From Providencia rettgeri (GTDB lineage: Bacteria > Pseudomonadota > Gammaproteobacteria > Enterobacterales > Enterobacteriaceae), in contig NZ_CP053896.1 of the NCBI RefSeq assembly GCF_013255915.1, positions 806,001 to 870,000 on the forward strand: DNA of 64,000 bases. The letters are read 5' to 3'. Positions within the stretch are counted from its first letter, which is position 1. Every line of letters starts with the position of its first letter. The position numbers were made by a program, and so were the translations under genes. Positions 10,848 through 22,572 of the stretch are shown here, one piece after another. The notes beneath the pieces are model-generated. The model was not told the DNA's origin. It saw only the letters and a list, made by a program, of their open reading frames with translations, and searched no databases.

Positions 10848-12614
10848 TTAATCAACCCCAACTGCACTACCTGCTGGACGGCGTACATCGTTAGAGCCAT
10901 AAATGAAGCCTTCACGAACTTTCCCCGAAACAGCGGAATCATTACCTGAAGATTTGGCACTAACACCAGCGCCTTCAGGGATCGCGACCATAATCAGCTC
11001 GGCGGCACCCCATGGTGTTTGTTCAACCATCTGGTAACCCATTTTATCGAGGAGCGCTAAGGTGTCTTTAGAAACGCCTCTTTGCTCATAATAAACCTCA
11101 TCAGGGAGCCACTGGTGGTGAATACGCGGTGCATTAACGGCTTCTTGTGGCGGCATACCATGGTCGATAATATTTAAAGCGGTTTGCAGCGTAATTGAAA
11201 TAATCCGTGAGCCTCCCGGTGAACCGAGAACTAAAAATACCTTGCCATTTTTCGTCACGATAGTCGGGCTCATGGATGATAATGGGCGTTTACCCGGTGT
11301 AATAGCGTTGCGTTCTCCTTGTACTAAGCCATATAAATTCTTCTCGCCGACTTTCGTGGTGAAATCATCCATTTCATCGTTTAAGAAGAACCCTGTCCCC
11401 GGAGGGATAACAACAGAACCGAATCGGCCATTAATCGTATAAGTCGTTGAAACCGCATTTCCTTTTTCATCTACTACAGAGTAATGTGTTGTCTCTGGTT
11501 TTTCGTGTGGCCCTATTCCCGGTTGAACTTGGGTTGATGGCGTTGCTTGGTCGGGTTTGATTTCTTTGCGTAACTCTTCTGCATAAGCTTTACTGAGTAA
11601 TTTTTCGGTTGGATTATCGACAAATTCAGGGTCACCAAGGAAGGTGTTTCTATCCATGTAGGCATGGCGCATTGCTTCTGTAAGAGTATGAATATAGTCC
11701 GCAGAGTTAAAGCCCATTTCCTTGAGGTCATACCCTTCTAAGATATTAAGCGTTTGGCAGATAGTTACCCCGCCTGAACTAGGTGGTGGAGCAGAGATAA
11801 ATTGATACCCTCTATAGGTACAACTGACAGGCGCTGTATCTGTAATTGTAAAATCCGCAAAATCTTTTGCTGTTAAGATACCACCATTTTTTTTCGATGC
11901 TTCTTCAACAATTTTGGGGATTTCACCTTCATAAAAAGCGGATGGGCCATTCTGGGCAATTTTTTCTAAGGTATTGGCTAAATCTGTTTGGACTAGTAAG
12001 TCTCCCGGTTGGAAGGCACTACCATCAGGCTTTAAGAAGATACGAGCCACTTCAGGGTCTTGTTTAAAACGTTCTGTCGTGGTGTCGAGAACATCGGTAT
12101 CTGCACGGGTTAGAGTAAAGCCTTCTCTGGCTAATTTTATGGCAGGAGCCATCACCTGTTGGCGGCTCATTGTCCCGTATTTTTCTAAAGCATAGTCTAG
12201 GCCTTTAACGGTACCGGGTACACCTGACGCAAGATAGCCATAGAGGCTGGCATCTTTAATCAATTTACCGTCTTTATCTAAATACATATCTGCGCTAGCG
12301 GCAGCAGGGGCAGTTTCTCGAAAGTTAATGAATAAGTCTTTCCCATCGGCTAGGTGGATAGTCATAAAGCCGCCACCGCCAATATTACCGCAGCAAGGGT
12401 TAACCACGGCTTGTGCATACCCTACCGCAACAGCTGCATCAATGGCATTACCGCCTGATTTTAGAATATCAGCCCCAATTTGTGATGCTAAATGTTGGGA
12501 AGAAACGACCATGCCTTTTTTCGCTTCAACCGCAGGTTCGGAGGCGGCATATAGTTGACTGGAAACAAGTAAGGAAAGAAGTAGAACCGCAGGGCGTAAT
12601 GATGTTTTTATCAT
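10848..12614 (-). CDS. ggt: gamma-glutamyltranspeptidase
   Basis: This periplasmic enzyme hydrolyses glutathione and other gamma-glutamyl compounds or transfers the glutamyl group, and matures by self-cleavage. The 588-aa precursor starts with a signal peptide (MIKTSLRPAVLLLSLLVSSQLYA). The autocatalytic site TTHYSVVD has its first Thr at residue 375; that Thr becomes the N-terminal nucleophile of the small subunit. The substrate-binding segments PPPSSGGVTICQ and LGSPGGSRII are also visible. Length equals E. coli Ggt (580 aa). It appears monocistronic; the peroxiredoxin gene upstream on the same strand is separated by a terminator. Confidence 0.96.
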   Translation of the reverse strand: MIKTSLRPAVLLLSLLVSSQLYAASEPAVEAKKGMVVSSQHLASQIGADILKSGGNAIDAAVAVGYAQAVVNPCCGNIGGGGFMTIHLADGKDLFINFRETAPAAASADMYLDKDGKLIKDASLYGYLASGVPGTVKGLDYALEKYGTMSRQQVMAPAIKLAREGFTLTRADTDVLDTTTERFKQDPEVARIFLKPDGSAFQPGDLLVQTDLANTLEKIAQNGPSAFYEGEIPKIVEEASKKNGGILTAKDFADFTITDTAPVSCTYRGYQFISAPPPSSGGVTICQTLNILEGYDLKEMGFNSADYIHTLTEAMRHAYMDRNTFLGDPEFVDNPTEKLLSKAYAEELRKEIKPDQATPSTQVQPGIGPHEKPETTHYSVVDEKGNAVSTTYTINGRFGSVVIPPGTGFFLNDEMDDFTTKVGEKNLYGLVQGERNAITPGKRPLSSMSPTIVTKNGKVFLVLGSPGGSRIISITLQTALNIIDHGMPPQEAVNAPRIHHQWLPDEVYYEQRGVSKDTLALLDKMGYQMVEQTPWGAAELIMVAIPEGAGVSAKSSGNDSAVSGKVREGFIYGSNDVRRPAGSAVGVD

Positions 12615-12809
12615 TCGTATCTCCCAGTTAAGGTTAGGTGAGGTGTTTTATCGCACAAATATTCAATATGAATAATTTGTTAATTATTTGTGCTTTTAAT
12701 GTATAGCACACAATAATACAAAACATTGAGTATTTGAGTTAAGAATTGTTAACTGAGTGGAATAATTGCTAGTAGGAAGAGAAAAGATAGACTAGGTTCA
12801 CAAAAAGTA

Positions 12810-12834
12810 AAAAGCGGGCCTAATGCCCGCTTTT
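12810..12834 (-). terminator. terminator after the peroxiredoxin gene
   Basis: A 10-bp stem (AAAAGCGGGC with GCCCGCTTTT, 5-nt loop) ends in T residues on both strands. It lies 20 bases beyond the stop of the minus-strand peroxiredoxin gene and should terminate it before ggt. Confidence 0.88.
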
Positions 12835-12853
12835 CTAAAACTCGCGTAACGAA

Positions 12854-13456
12854 TTACAGTTTTGCAGAGTTTTTAGTCAGGTAGTCAGCAACGCCTTTTG
12901 GAGAAGCATTCATACCTTCTTGGCCTTTTTCCCACTGAGCTGGGCAAACATCACCGTGCTCTTCGTGGAATTGCAGTGCGTCAACCATACGCAGCATTTC
13001 GTCAATGTTACGGCCTAATGGCAGGTCATTAACAACTTGGTGACGGACAACGCCGTTTTTGTCAACGAGGAAAGAACCACGCAGTGCAACGCCTGCATCT
13101 GGGTGTTCAATACCGTAAGCTTTGATGATTTCGCGTTTGATATCAGCAACCATTGGGTATTTAACTTCACCAATACCGCCGTTATCTACTGGTGTTTTAC
13201 GCCATGCGTTATGAACAAACTCAGAGTCAAAAGAAACACCTACAACTTCTACGCCACGTTTTTTGAATTCTTCGTAGCGGTGGTCGAATGCGATCAGCTC
13301 TGAAGGACAAACGAAAGTAAAGTCCATTGGCCAGAAAAAGATCACAGCTGGACGGCCGTTCAGGTGGGTTTTCAGGTTGAAGTTATCAACGATTTCACCA
13401 TTACCTAAAACAGCTGCAGCAGTAAAGTCAGGGGCTTGACGTGTTACCAGAACCAT
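12854..13456 (-). CDS. 2-Cys peroxiredoxin (AhpC/TSA type)
   Basis: This cytoplasmic thiol peroxidase reduces hydrogen and organic peroxides. The 200-aa protein has the peroxidatic Cys in DFTFVCPSEL (Cys50) and the resolving Cys in GDVCPAQW near residue 171, so it is a typical 2-Cys enzyme. It differs from the E. coli AhpC sequence and belongs to the TsaA/Prx1-like branch (MVLVTRQAPDF start) found in many enterobacteria. No ahpF is adjacent, so thioredoxin or a distant AhpF would be the reductant (inference). It is monocistronic, with its own terminator and a GGAG-like ribosome site (ATAGGAG) just upstream. Confidence 0.94.
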   Translation of the reverse strand: MVLVTRQAPDFTAAAVLGNGEIVDNFNLKTHLNGRPAVIFFWPMDFTFVCPSELIAFDHRYEEFKKRGVEVVGVSFDSEFVHNAWRKTPVDNGGIGEVKYPMVADIKREIIKAYGIEHPDAGVALRGSFLVDKNGVVRHQVVNDLPLGRNIDEMLRMVDALQFHEEHGDVCPAQWEKGQEGMNASPKGVADYLTKNSAKL

Positions 13457-13673
13457 AATTTACTCCTATGAGTTTGAATTAAAGTTTTTTGTCCTGTCTA
13501 TTTAATCACTGATAAATAGTGTGGACATAGACTGCCAAAAGAATAGAAAAATATCTTTTGATAATAAAGACATTTAAACCGATTATTGTGATAGGTTTTG
13601 ACTATCAATCATACTAGTTTATTAAATTAATATCAATAAGATAGTTTTATTCCATTAAAGTGCAAGCTTTAAT

Positions 13674-14285
13674 TTATTCCTTTGTGTTAATTGTGACATT
13701 TTGTACAAAAAAATGTTGCAGCGCATTAGCCATCATTTCTGGATAAAATTGAAAGAAAATATTTTCTAACGCATCATACTGAAATAAAAAGTCGTTAAAT
13801 GAACCACTTAGCGCTCCAAGCTTGGGGCGCCTTCTCGCCATACCATTCAGTGATTTACCAATATAATTTTTATCCGCATAGCGTATCAGCCACTGCTGAG
13901 GCCAAAGGAATTCATTTAACTCCTGAAATTTTTCAGGAGTATGACAAAGTTGTGGCTCAATTATTGTTCGGCAGTCACGTACAAAGCCCGCTAGCGATAT
14001 TGATGGCTCAATAGTCGACCAGTGCAGCGACAAAAAATGATCCCAGACTAAATCCAAGGTTATGGGCGCAACACGGCGATATTCATCACGAAACAACAAC
14101 TTAGCTTCTTTGACTAAAGGGTGGGTATCCGTAATGCGGTCGACGGCTCGATGCATAAAGATACCAGAGACAACTTCAGATGAATAAAGGCCCGTAGGGT
14201 TTCCGCGGACGTAGTCAGCCATGATGTTGCCGAGTAAGGAGCTGTCAGCGAGGTGGGCGAGGTGGAGGTGCGCTAGGTAATTCAT
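13674..14285 (-). CDS. acpH: acyl-carrier-protein phosphodiesterase
   Basis: This enzyme removes the 4'-phosphopantetheine arm from holo-ACP. The 203-aa protein starts MNYLAHLHLAHLADSSLLGNIMADYVRGNP, the hallmark N-terminus of AcpH, with conserved His and Asp residues of an HD-like metal site (HLHLAHL, GNIMADYVRG, HRAVDRITDTHP). E. coli AcpH is 193 aa. Position next to queA on the opposite strand is the E. coli arrangement. A palindromic repeat begins ten bases upstream of its start, within the promoter region. Confidence 0.93.
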   Translation of the reverse strand: MNYLAHLHLAHLADSSLLGNIMADYVRGNPTGLYSSEVVSGIFMHRAVDRITDTHPLVKEAKLLFRDEYRRVAPITLDLVWDHFLSLHWSTIEPSISLAGFVRDCRTIIEPQLCHTPEKFQELNEFLWPQQWLIRYADKNYIGKSLNGMARRRPKLGALSGSFNDFLFQYDALENIFFQFYPEMMANALQHFFVQNVTINTKE

Positions 14286-14294
14286 CCTCCTATG

Positions 14295-14423
14295 ATATAC
14301 CCGATGCCTTTCAAATTATAGCCGTGTTAGCTGCACAAACCGACCCTAGTCACATACTGATGTATGCTCCTAGGGATCAATTTGCTTGCTGCCTTGCTCT
14401 AATTCGAAATTCATGGGGTATAT
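14295..14423. repeat. palindromic repeat copy 2
   Basis: A 129-bp imperfect palindrome is bounded by the inverted ends ATATACCC and GGGTATAT. The middle has CCTAGTCACATAC facing GTATGCTCCTAGGG, the most conserved core of the repeat family in this window. It lies between divergent acpH and queA. Confidence 0.82.
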
Positions 14424-14548
14424 TTATTTAGTAGAAAAAGAAAAAGAAAAAAGACGGAAGTTAATGTGTCATAAAAGTTGAGTAAAATTGAAATAATTCA
14501 TTCTTTGAATGGACAAATAGCGTACAGAATTTTTTGCTAACAAAATAT

Positions 14549-14637
14549 TTGTTAAATAATGGTGTTTTTCTGTACTATTTTACGCTTATTTCTTGCGCCA
14601 AAGTCAGCGCGGCACTAGACTAGTCGCCTGTTTTTTT
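14549..14637 (+). promoter_or_regulatory. queA promoter with leader terminator
   Basis: A -35 TTGTTA (14549-14554) and -10 TACTAT (14573-14578) with an 18-bp spacer lie upstream of queA. The predicted short leader contains a GGC-ACTA / TAGT-GCC hairpin (14611-14628) followed by TG and seven T residues, only 17 bases before the start codon. This has the form of an intrinsic terminator in the leader, so attenuation or a short separate RNA is possible. No preQ1 riboswitch consensus is seen. Confidence 0.5.
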
Positions 14638-14654
14638 AGATTGATGTCAATACA

Positions 14655-15725
14655 ATGCGTGTTTCTGATTTTACTTTTGAATTACCTGAAGAACTGATTG
14701 CCCACTATCCGCAGGCTGAACGTAGTGCTTGCCGTTTATTAAGCCTCGATGGCGGTTCAGGGCAGCTCACGCATGGTGTTTTTACCGATATTCTAGAAAA
14801 ATTGGAGCACGGTGACTTGCTAGTGTTCAATAACACTCGCGTGATCCCTGCACGGTTATTTGGGCGCAAAGTTAGCGGTGGTAAAATTGAAGTTCTGATT
14901 GAGCGTATGCTGGATGAACACCGCGTATTAGCCCATGTTAGGGCATCAAAAGCGCCAAAAGAAGGGGCTGAATTACTGTTAGGTGAAGATGAAAGCGTGA
15001 AGGCGACCATGGTCGCGCGTCATGGTGCATTGTTTGAACTGCGCTTTGATGATGAACGTGATGTATTAAGCATTCTAAACCAAATTGGTCATATGCCTCT
15101 GCCGCCTTATATTGATCGCCCTGATGAAGAGTCAGATAAAGAACTTTATCAAACCGTGTATAGTGAAAAACCAGGGGCTGTCGCAGCACCAACGGCAGGT
15201 TTACACTTTGATGAGCCGTTACTTGAAGCATTGCGCCAAAAAGGCGTAGAAATGGCGTTTGTGACATTACATGTGGGAGCCGGTACCTTTCAACCAGTAC
15301 GTGTTGATACTATCGAAGATCACATTATGCATTCTGAATATGCAGAAGTGCCACAAGAGGTCGTGGATGCCGTTTTAGCCTGTAAAGCTCGAGGTAATCG
15401 CGTTATCGCTGTTGGAACAACGTCGGTTCGGTCACTAGAAAGTGCCGCAAAAGCAAGCCAAGACGCTTTAATTGCTCCATTTTTTGATGATACCCAAATC
15501 TTTATTTACCCTGGGTATGAATATCAGGTGATAGATGCACTAATCACCAACTTCCACTTACCTGAATCTACATTAATTATGTTGGTTTCTGCGTTTGCTG
15601 GATATAAAAACACCATGAATGCATACGAAGAAGCCGTTAAACAAAAATACCGTTTCTTTAGTTATGGTGATGCTATGTTTATTACCCCCAATACAAACGC
15701 TCGATTTGAGAAAATTGGAGAGTAA
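14655..15725 (+). CDS. queA: tRNA preQ1 ribosyltransferase-isomerase QueA
   Basis: This enzyme transfers and isomerises the ribosyl part of S-adenosylmethionine onto preQ1 in tRNA, forming epoxyqueuosine. The 356-aa protein matches the family from [19 protein letters not shown] through [28 protein letters not shown] and [12 protein letters not shown] to the C-terminal FSYGDAMFI. It heads the queA-tgt-yajC-secD-secF string, 91 bp before tgt. QueA and Tgt act in the same pathway, Tgt first. Confidence 0.97.
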   Translation: MRVSDFTFELPEELIAHYPQAERSACRLLSLDGGSGQLTHGVFTDILEKLEHGDLLVFNNTRVIPARLFGRKVSGGKIEVLIERMLDEHRVLAHVRASKAPKEGAELLLGEDESVKATMVARHGALFELRFDDERDVLSILNQIGHMPLPPYIDRPDEESDKELYQTVYSEKPGAVAAPTAGLHFDEPLLEALRQKGVEMAFVTLHVGAGTFQPVRVDTIEDHIMHSEYAEVPQEVVDAVLACKARGNRVIAVGTTSVRSLESAAKASQDALIAPFFDDTQIFIYPGYEYQVIDALITNFHLPESTLIMLVSAFAGYKNTMNAYEEAVKQKYRFFSYGDAMFITPNTNARFEKIGE

Positions 15726-15807
15726 TCAGTTTTATAAGCGGTGGCATCGGCTGCTTGCTTAGCAAATTAATATTATCGATAGCAACAGACTGTTTTTCTG
15801 CTGCTAG

Positions 15808-16944
<1,137 letters not shown>

Positions 16945-17038
16945 ATTTAAGTGCGAAATGCCACTAATCTGTGTAGCATATCAAACTTAGCTTTTTTGTA
17001 TGTAAAATTGCTTTCAATAAAACAATGAGGAAAGTTGA

Positions 17039-17371
17039 ATGAGTTTTTTTATTTCTGAAGCAGCGGCGTCAGCAGGTGCACCAGCGCAAGGTAGTCCATA
17101 CACCATGGTTATCATGCTTGTTGTTTTCGCGCTGATCTTCTATTTCATGATTTTGCGTCCACAGCAAAAACGTGCGAAAGAACACCGTAAATTGATGGAA
17201 TCTATCACTAAAGGTGATGAAGTTTTAACAACTGGCGGTTTAATCGGGCGTGTAACTAAAGTGTCTGAAACCGGTTATGTGGTTCTTGAGTTGAGTGAGA
17301 ACACAGAAGTAACCATCAAACGTGATTTCGTTGCTGCTGTTTTACCTAAAGGCACAATGAAAGCAATTTAA
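17039..17371 (+). CDS. yajC: Sec translocon accessory subunit YajC
   Basis: This small inner-membrane protein associates with SecD-SecF and the SecYEG channel. The 110-aa product has one membrane segment (about residues 21-40, [20 protein letters not shown]) followed by a basic cytoplasmic tail with [17 protein letters not shown] gives a ribosome site upstream of ATG 17039. It lies 26 bp before secD. Confidence 0.96.
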   Translation: MSFFISEAAASAGAPAQGSPYTMVIMLVVFALIFYFMILRPQQKRAKEHRKLMESITKGDEVLTTGGLIGRVTKVSETGYVVLELSENTEVTIKRDFVAAVLPKGTMKAI

Positions 17372-17397
17372 TTCTGATTCTCCCGAAGGGAACTGCC

Positions 17398-19245
17398 GTG
17401 CTAAACCGTTATCCTTTGTGGAAGTATCTGATGTTGATCTTTGCGATCCTCATCGGTTTGCTTTATGCACTTCCAAACCTATATGGTGAGGATCCGGCTG
17501 TTCAGATCACTGGCGTGCGGGGAACCGCCGCCAATGAACAAACGCTGATCCAAGTCCAAAAATCGTTAAAAGACGATAAAATTGAGAGTAAATCTATCTC
17601 TCTAGAAAATGGGGCAATTTTAGCCCGATTCAACAACTCTGATGTTCAGTTACGTGCGCGTGAAGTGATCATGAATGCACTGGGTGACCAGTATGTTGTT
17701 GCATTAAACCTTGCACCTGCAACGCCTAAGTGGCTCGAAGCGATCGGTGGTGAACCGATGAAGCTTGGTCTTGATCTGCGTGGTGGGGTTCACTTCCTGA
17801 TGGAAGTTGATATGGACACTGCATTAGGTAAATTGCAGGAACAAAACATGGATGGTTTGCGTAATGACCTGCGTCAAGAAGGCATTGCGTACTCTTCTAT
17901 TCGTAAAGGCAATGATTACAGCGTGGAAGTTCGCTTCCGTAACGCGGACGATCGTAGCCAAGCTGAAAAAGCATTGTCTCGTAAATACCCAGACTTAGTC
18001 TTTAGTGATGGCAGCGATAACACCATGATTGCTGTTATGACCGACGAGCGTTTACGTGAAGCACGTAACTATGCAGTTTCTCAGAACATTACTATTATTC
18101 GCAACCGTGTAAACCAATTAGGTGTTGCGGAGCCACTCGTTCAACGCCAAGGTGCTGACCGAATTGTGGTTGAATTACCCGGTATCCAAGATACTGCTCG
18201 CGCAAAAGAAATTTTAGGTGCGACTGCGACATTAGAATTCCGTTTGGTGAATACTTCAGTCGATTCTTCCGCAGCAGAAAGTGGCCGTGTACCAGGTGAT
18301 TCAGAAGTTAAATATGACCGTGAAGGCATGCCTTACGTTTTATATAAGCGTGTGATCTTAACGGGTGACCATATTACGGATTCAACCTCTGAAGCGGATG
18401 AAAATGGCCAACCACAAGTGAGTATCAGTCTTGATAGTGCTGGTGGTTCTATCATGTCTGACTTTACACGTGATAACCAAGACAAGCTGATGGCAACGCT
18501 GTTTGTTGAATACAAAGACAGTGGTAAAAAAGATGCAACTGGCCGTTCAATTTTGGTGAAAGATGAAAAGGTCATCAATGCGGCACGTATTTCTGCGCGT
18601 TTTGGTAGCAAATTCCGTATTACGGGTATTACTAACGGTACTGAAGCTCGCCAGCTTTCATTACTGTTACGTGCTGGTGCGTTGATTGCGCCAATCCAAA
18701 TTGTTGAAGAACGTACCATTGGTCCAACACTGGGTATGCAAAATATCGAGCAAGGGCTAAAAGCGTGTATCGCAGGTCTGTTAGCTTCTATCCTGTTTAT
18801 GATTATTTATTATCGTAAATTTGGTCTGATTGCGAGTAGTGCGCTGTTAGCAAACTTGGTGTTAATTGTTGGTGTTATGTCCTTATTACCGGGGGCAACG
18901 CTGACCATGCCAGGTATTGCGGGTATTGTATTAACCCTTGCAGTTGCAGTCGATGCTAACGTTCTTATTAACGAACGGATTAAAGAAGAGCTCAAGAACG
19001 GTCGATCTGTTCAGCAAGCGATTCATGAAGGGTATAAAGGTGCCTTCTCAAGTATTACAGACGCAAACTTAACGACACTTATCACTGCGATTATTCTATA
19101 TGCAGTGGGTACTGGGTCTATTAAAGGCTTTGCGATTACGACAGCGATTGGTGTCGCAACCTCTATGTTTACAGCTATCGTCGGTACACGTGCTATCGTG
19201 AACCTGCTTTACGGCGGTAAACGTATTAACAAGCTGTCAATTTAA
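17398..19245 (+). CDS. secD: protein translocase subunit SecD
   Basis: This RND-like membrane protein uses the proton motive force to help pull exported proteins across the inner membrane. The GTG at 17398 (GAAGGG upstream) begins a 615-aa protein, the E. coli length. It has an N-terminal membrane segment, a large periplasmic domain with [18 protein letters not shown] (P1 head) and five C-terminal membrane segments from about residue 455, including the conserved [17 protein letters not shown]. secF follows after 10 bases. Confidence 0.97.
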   Translation: MLNRYPLWKYLMLIFAILIGLLYALPNLYGEDPAVQITGVRGTAANEQTLIQVQKSLKDDKIESKSISLENGAILARFNNSDVQLRAREVIMNALGDQYVVALNLAPATPKWLEAIGGEPMKLGLDLRGGVHFLMEVDMDTALGKLQEQNMDGLRNDLRQEGIAYSSIRKGNDYSVEVRFRNADDRSQAEKALSRKYPDLVFSDGSDNTMIAVMTDERLREARNYAVSQNITIIRNRVNQLGVAEPLVQRQGADRIVVELPGIQDTARAKEILGATATLEFRLVNTSVDSSAAESGRVPGDSEVKYDREGMPYVLYKRVILTGDHITDSTSEADENGQPQVSISLDSAGGSIMSDFTRDNQDKLMATLFVEYKDSGKKDATGRSILVKDEKVINAARISARFGSKFRITGITNGTEARQLSLLLRAGALIAPIQIVEERTIGPTLGMQNIEQGLKACIAGLLASILFMIIYYRKFGLIASSALLANLVLIVGVMSLLPGATLTMPGIAGIVLTLAVAVDANVLINERIKEELKNGRSVQQAIHEGYKGAFSSITDANLTTLITAIILYAVGTGSIKGFAITTAIGVATSMFTAIVGTRAIVNLLYGGKRINKLSI

Positions 19246-19255
19246 GGAGCACGTT

Positions 19256-20224
19256 GTGGCACAGGATTATACTGTTGAACAATTGAACTATGGTCGTAAA
19301 GTTTATGACTTTATGCGCTGGGACAACGTTGCCTTTAGCATTTCTATCGTATTACTGATTGCTTCTTTTGTGATTATCGGCGTCAAGGGTTTTAACTGGG
19401 GCTTAGATTTCACAGGTGGTACGGTAATTGAAATCAACTTAAGTCAGCCAGCTGATTTGGATAAAATTCGTGATAGCTTGTCTAACTCGAACCATAAAGA
19501 TCCACTAATCCAAAACTTTGGTAGCAGCCGCGACATCATGATCCGTATCCCGCCTATTGAAGGCACCGCGGGTCAAGAAGTCGGCAAAGAAATTATCACG
19601 ATTATCAACCAAAGTGTGGATGATAAAGCAACCGTAAAACGCATTGAATTCGTGGGGCCAAGTGTTGGGGCTGAATTGGCGCAAACAGGGGCTTTGGCTC
19701 TGTTAACTGCGTTGATTTGTATCCTAATCTATGTTGGGTTCCGTTTTGAATGGCGCTTGGCTGCGGGTGCCGTGCTATCTCTTGCGCATGACGTGGTGAT
19801 TACTTTAGGTATTCTGTCTTTGTTCCATATTGAGATAGATATGACTATCGTGGCGTCATTGATGTCGGTTATCGGTTACTCGCTGAACGACAGTATCGTT
19901 GTATCAGACCGTATCCGTGAAAACTTCCGTAAAATTCGTCGTGGGACACCGTACGAAATCATGAACGTCTCTTTGACGCAAACATTGAGCCGTACCATTA
20001 TGACATCAGCAACCACATTATTAGTGGTTCTGATGCTATACCTGTTCGGTGGCGCAATGTTGGAAGGCTTCTCATTGGTTATGTTAATCGGTGTAACTAT
20101 CGGTACTATCTCATCTATTTACGTGGCTTCTGCACTAGCACTGAAGATGGGTATGAAGCGTGAACACTTGATGCAAGCGAAAGTCGAAAAAGAAGGTGCA
20201 GACCAAGAGTCGTTACTGCCTTAG
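19256..20224 (+). CDS. secF: protein translocase subunit SecF
   Basis: This is the partner of SecD in the SecDF complex. The GTG at 19256 with AAGGAGC upstream begins a 322-aa protein with one N-terminal membrane segment, a small periplasmic domain opening with [12 protein letters not shown], and five C-terminal segments. The conserved [20 protein letters not shown] motif carries the proton-relay residues of this family. It is the last gene of the string; a palindromic repeat and then a terminator follow. Confidence 0.97.
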   Translation: MAQDYTVEQLNYGRKVYDFMRWDNVAFSISIVLLIASFVIIGVKGFNWGLDFTGGTVIEINLSQPADLDKIRDSLSNSNHKDPLIQNFGSSRDIMIRIPPIEGTAGQEVGKEIITIINQSVDDKATVKRIEFVGPSVGAELAQTGALALLTALICILIYVGFRFEWRLAAGAVLSLAHDVVITLGILSLFHIEIDMTIVASLMSVIGYSLNDSIVVSDRIRENFRKIRRGTPYEIMNVSLTQTLSRTIMTSATTLLVVLMLYLFGGAMLEGFSLVMLIGVTIGTISSIYVASALALKMGMKREHLMQAKVEKEGADQESLLP

Positions 20225-20227
20225 TTC

Positions 20228-20341
20228 TTAAAATAGTTCGTGTGTGAGTAGGCAGCAAGTGAACGACATCCCTAGGAACCATAGTAAACTATGTGACTAG
20301 GGTATCGGAGTGCAGCTAATACTCTCACAACGCGAAATATG
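20228..20341. repeat. palindromic repeat copy 3
   Basis: This ~115-bp copy of the palindromic family lies three bases after the secF stop, in inverted orientation relative to copies 2, 4 and 5. Its core has CCCTAGGAACCATAG facing CTATGTGACTAGGG, and GGCAGCAAGTGAACGA on the left. It sits within the secF 3' untranslated region, before the terminator. Confidence 0.78.
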
Positions 20342-20353
20342 AAGAGCAACGAG

Positions 20354-20390
20354 AACACCCTAGGAGGCATCTTCTAGGGTGTTTTTTCTC
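20354..20390 (+). terminator. terminator after secF
   Basis: A 10-bp perfect stem (AACACCCTAG with CTAGGGTGTT, 10-nt loop) is followed by a T-run. It lies beyond repeat copy 3 and likely ends the queA-secF transcript. Confidence 0.9.
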
Positions 20391-20437
20391 GCATAGTAGG
20401 GTAAACTATCTCCCCCTAAATAGATTCAGGAAACGCT

Positions 20438-20887
20438 ATGCACTGCCCATTCTGCTCAGCTGTAGATACGAAAGTTATTGACTCGCGTCTGGTCGGTGAA
20501 GGGTCCCAAGTCCGTAGACGCCGCCAATGCTTACTGTGCCATGAACGCTTCACAACCTTTGAAGTGGCTGAACTTGTCATGCCTAGAGTCATTAAAAGCG
20601 ACGATATTCGTGAGCCTTTTGATGAAGAAAAGCTTAATCGTGGTATGCAAAAGGCATTAGAAAAACGGCCTGTAAGTTCTGATGATATTGAACAAGCTAT
20701 TATTTCTATTAAATCCCAGCTTAGGGCTACCGGGGAGCGCGAAGTTCCGTCGAAATTAATTGGCAGTTTGGTCATGGATGAGCTGAAAAAGCTCGATAAA
20801 GTTGCCTATATCCGTTTTGCTTCTGTTTACCGCAGCTTTGAAGATGTGCGTGAATTTGGCGAAGAAATCGCTAAATTACAGGATTAA
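20438..20887 (+). CDS. nrdR: transcriptional repressor NrdR
   Basis: This zinc-finger and ATP-cone protein represses ribonucleotide reductase genes in response to nucleotides. The 149-aa product has the CX2C...CX2C finger ([17 protein letters not shown], then [12 protein letters not shown]) followed by an ATP-cone domain from about residue 49 ([18 protein letters not shown]). Length is that of the family. It begins the nrdR-ribD-ribH-nusB-thiL-pgpA string, five bases before ribD. Confidence 0.97.
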   Translation: MHCPFCSAVDTKVIDSRLVGEGSQVRRRRQCLLCHERFTTFEVAELVMPRVIKSDDIREPFDEEKLNRGMQKALEKRPVSSDDIEQAIISIKSQLRATGEREVPSKLIGSLVMDELKKLDKVAYIRFASVYRSFEDVREFGEEIAKLQD

Positions 20888-20892
20888 CGCCA

Positions 20893-22008
20893 ATGATTGA
20901 ACAAGACAACATGTATATGGCTCGTGCTTTTGAGTTGGCACGAAAAGGGCGTTTTACCACATCACCTAATCCAAATGTCGGGTGTGTGATTGTGCGTGAT
21001 GGTACTATTGTCGGTGAAGGGTATCATCAAAAAGCGGGGGAACCCCACGCAGAAGTCCATGCACTAAGGATGGCAGGAGATAAAGCGCAAGGGGCAACGG
21101 CTTATGTCACCCTTGAGCCTTGCAGTCATCACGGTCGTACCCCACCTTGTGCAGAGGCGCTGATCAAAGCGGGTGTAAGCCGCGTTGTTGCTGCCATGCA
21201 AGACCCAAACCCTCAAGTTGCGGGCCGTGGCCTGTATATGTTGTCGCAAGCAGGGATTGAAACGCGCAGTAATGTTTTATTAAACGATGCTGAAGCGGCA
21301 AACCGCGGCTTTTTAAAACGTATGCGTACCGGGTTTCCTTATATCCAGTTGAAACTTGCCGCTTCACTCGATGGCAAAACCGCCCTTGAATCAGGGGAAA
21401 GTAAATGGATTACCAGCTCGGCAGCTCGCAAAGATGTACAAGCTCTTCGAGCCGAGGCTAGCGCTATCTTAAGTACGAGCAGCACGGTTGTTGCTGATGA
21501 CCCTTCTTTAACGGTACGTTGGAACGAGCTCCCATCAGACATCCAACAAGTTTATCCAGAAAACCAAGTGCGCCAGCCCATTCGTATTGTGTTGGATAAC
21601 CACAATCGTGTGACTTCTGGTCATAAAGTCACTCAATTAGATGGTGAATGCTGGTTAGTGCGTTCAAACCCAGATGAAAATGCAGTATGGCAAGGGCAAG
21701 TTGAGCAACTCGCTGTTCCTGCTGATGAAAACGGCACCGATCTCGTTATTTTGATGATGCAATTGGCTAAACGTAATGTGAATAGCATTTGGGTTGAGGC
21801 AGGGGCAAAACTTGCAGGCTCATTGCTTAAGTTAGGTTTAGTGGATGAGCTGATTGTCTATATTGCGCCTAAATTATTAGGAAATAGCGCTCGAGGCCTG
21901 GTGGACTTCCCACCGCTTAATGCCCTTATTGATGCGCCAAAATTTGAATTTACAGAAGTGAAGCAAGTCGGGCCAGACCTACGCGTCAGGCTTCGTCCCG
22001 TATGGTAA
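20893..22008 (+). CDS. ribD: riboflavin biosynthesis deaminase-reductase RibD
   Basis: This bifunctional cytoplasmic enzyme catalyses the deaminase and reductase steps of riboflavin synthesis. The 371-aa protein has the cytidine-deaminase-like zinc site (HAEVHAL with the catalytic Glu, then EPCSHHGRTPPC), and from about residue 150 an NADPH-dependent reductase domain (PYIQLKLAASLDGKTAL, and WVEAGAKLAGSLL near the end). It lies 5 bp after nrdR and 90 bp before ribH. Confidence 0.97.
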   Translation: MIEQDNMYMARAFELARKGRFTTSPNPNVGCVIVRDGTIVGEGYHQKAGEPHAEVHALRMAGDKAQGATAYVTLEPCSHHGRTPPCAEALIKAGVSRVVAAMQDPNPQVAGRGLYMLSQAGIETRSNVLLNDAEAANRGFLKRMRTGFPYIQLKLAASLDGKTALESGESKWITSSAARKDVQALRAEASAILSTSSTVVADDPSLTVRWNELPSDIQQVYPENQVRQPIRIVLDNHNRVTSGHKVTQLDGECWLVRSNPDENAVWQGQVEQLAVPADENGTDLVILMMQLAKRNVNSIWVEAGAKLAGSLLKLGLVDELIVYIAPKLLGNSARGLVDFPPLNALIDAPKFEFTEVKQVGPDLRVRLRPVW

Positions 22009-22098
22009 GTGGTTTTTTTGAAAATCATACGTACGATACACGAAAGAATGTGATAAAATCCGCGCCCCGCGGGTTATAATTAATATTAGAGGAAGGCT

Positions 22099-22572
22099 AT
22101 GAACGTAATTAAAGGTGTTGTTGCTGCTCCACAAGCGCGTGTTGCTATCGCTATCGCTCGTTTTAACAACTTTATTAATGATAGTCTGCTGGAAGGTGCT
22201 GTTGATGCGTTAGAGCGCATTGGTCAGGTTTCAAATGACAACATCACCATTGTGTGGGTTCCAGGCGCTTATGAGCTACCGTTGACCACAAAAGCATTAG
22301 TTGAAACTAATAAATATGATGCAGTAATTGCATTAGGTACCGTTATTCGTGGTGGTACAGCTCACTTTGAATATGTTGCAGGTGAATGTAGTTCCGGCCT
22401 ATCTCATGTCGCGATGAACAGTGAAGTGCCAGTGACTTTTGGTGTGTTAACCACTGAAAATATCGAACAAGCCATTGAACGTGCGGGTACTAAAGCAGGT
22501 AATAAAGGTGCTGAAGCTGCACTGACAGCACTTGAAATGATTAATGTAATTAAGGCCATCAAAGGCAAATAA
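22099..22572 (+). CDS. ribH: 6,7-dimethyl-8-ribityllumazine synthase
   Basis: Lumazine synthase makes the direct precursor of riboflavin. The 157-aa protein (called RibE in E. coli) shows [44 protein letters not shown] (catalytic His) and [20 protein letters not shown] precedes ATG 22099. No FMN riboswitch was recognised in the 90-bp gap upstream. nusB follows after about 100 bp. Confidence 0.97.
   Translation: MNVIKGVVAAPQARVAIAIARFNNFINDSLLEGAVDALERIGQVSNDNITIVWVPGAYELPLTTKALVETNKYDAVIALGTVIRGGTAHFEYVAGECSSGLSHVAMNSEVPVTFGVLTTENIEQAIERAGTKAGNKGAEAALTALEMINVIKAIKGK

Noticed and set aside
14580-14654. preQ1 riboswitch upstream of queA
   Set aside because: The leader was compared with the class I pattern (stem, then ACCC and an A-rich tail) and does not fit; only a terminator-like hairpin is present.
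22009-22098. FMN riboswitch before ribH
   Set aside because: The gap is only 90 bp and has none of the conserved RFN blocks.
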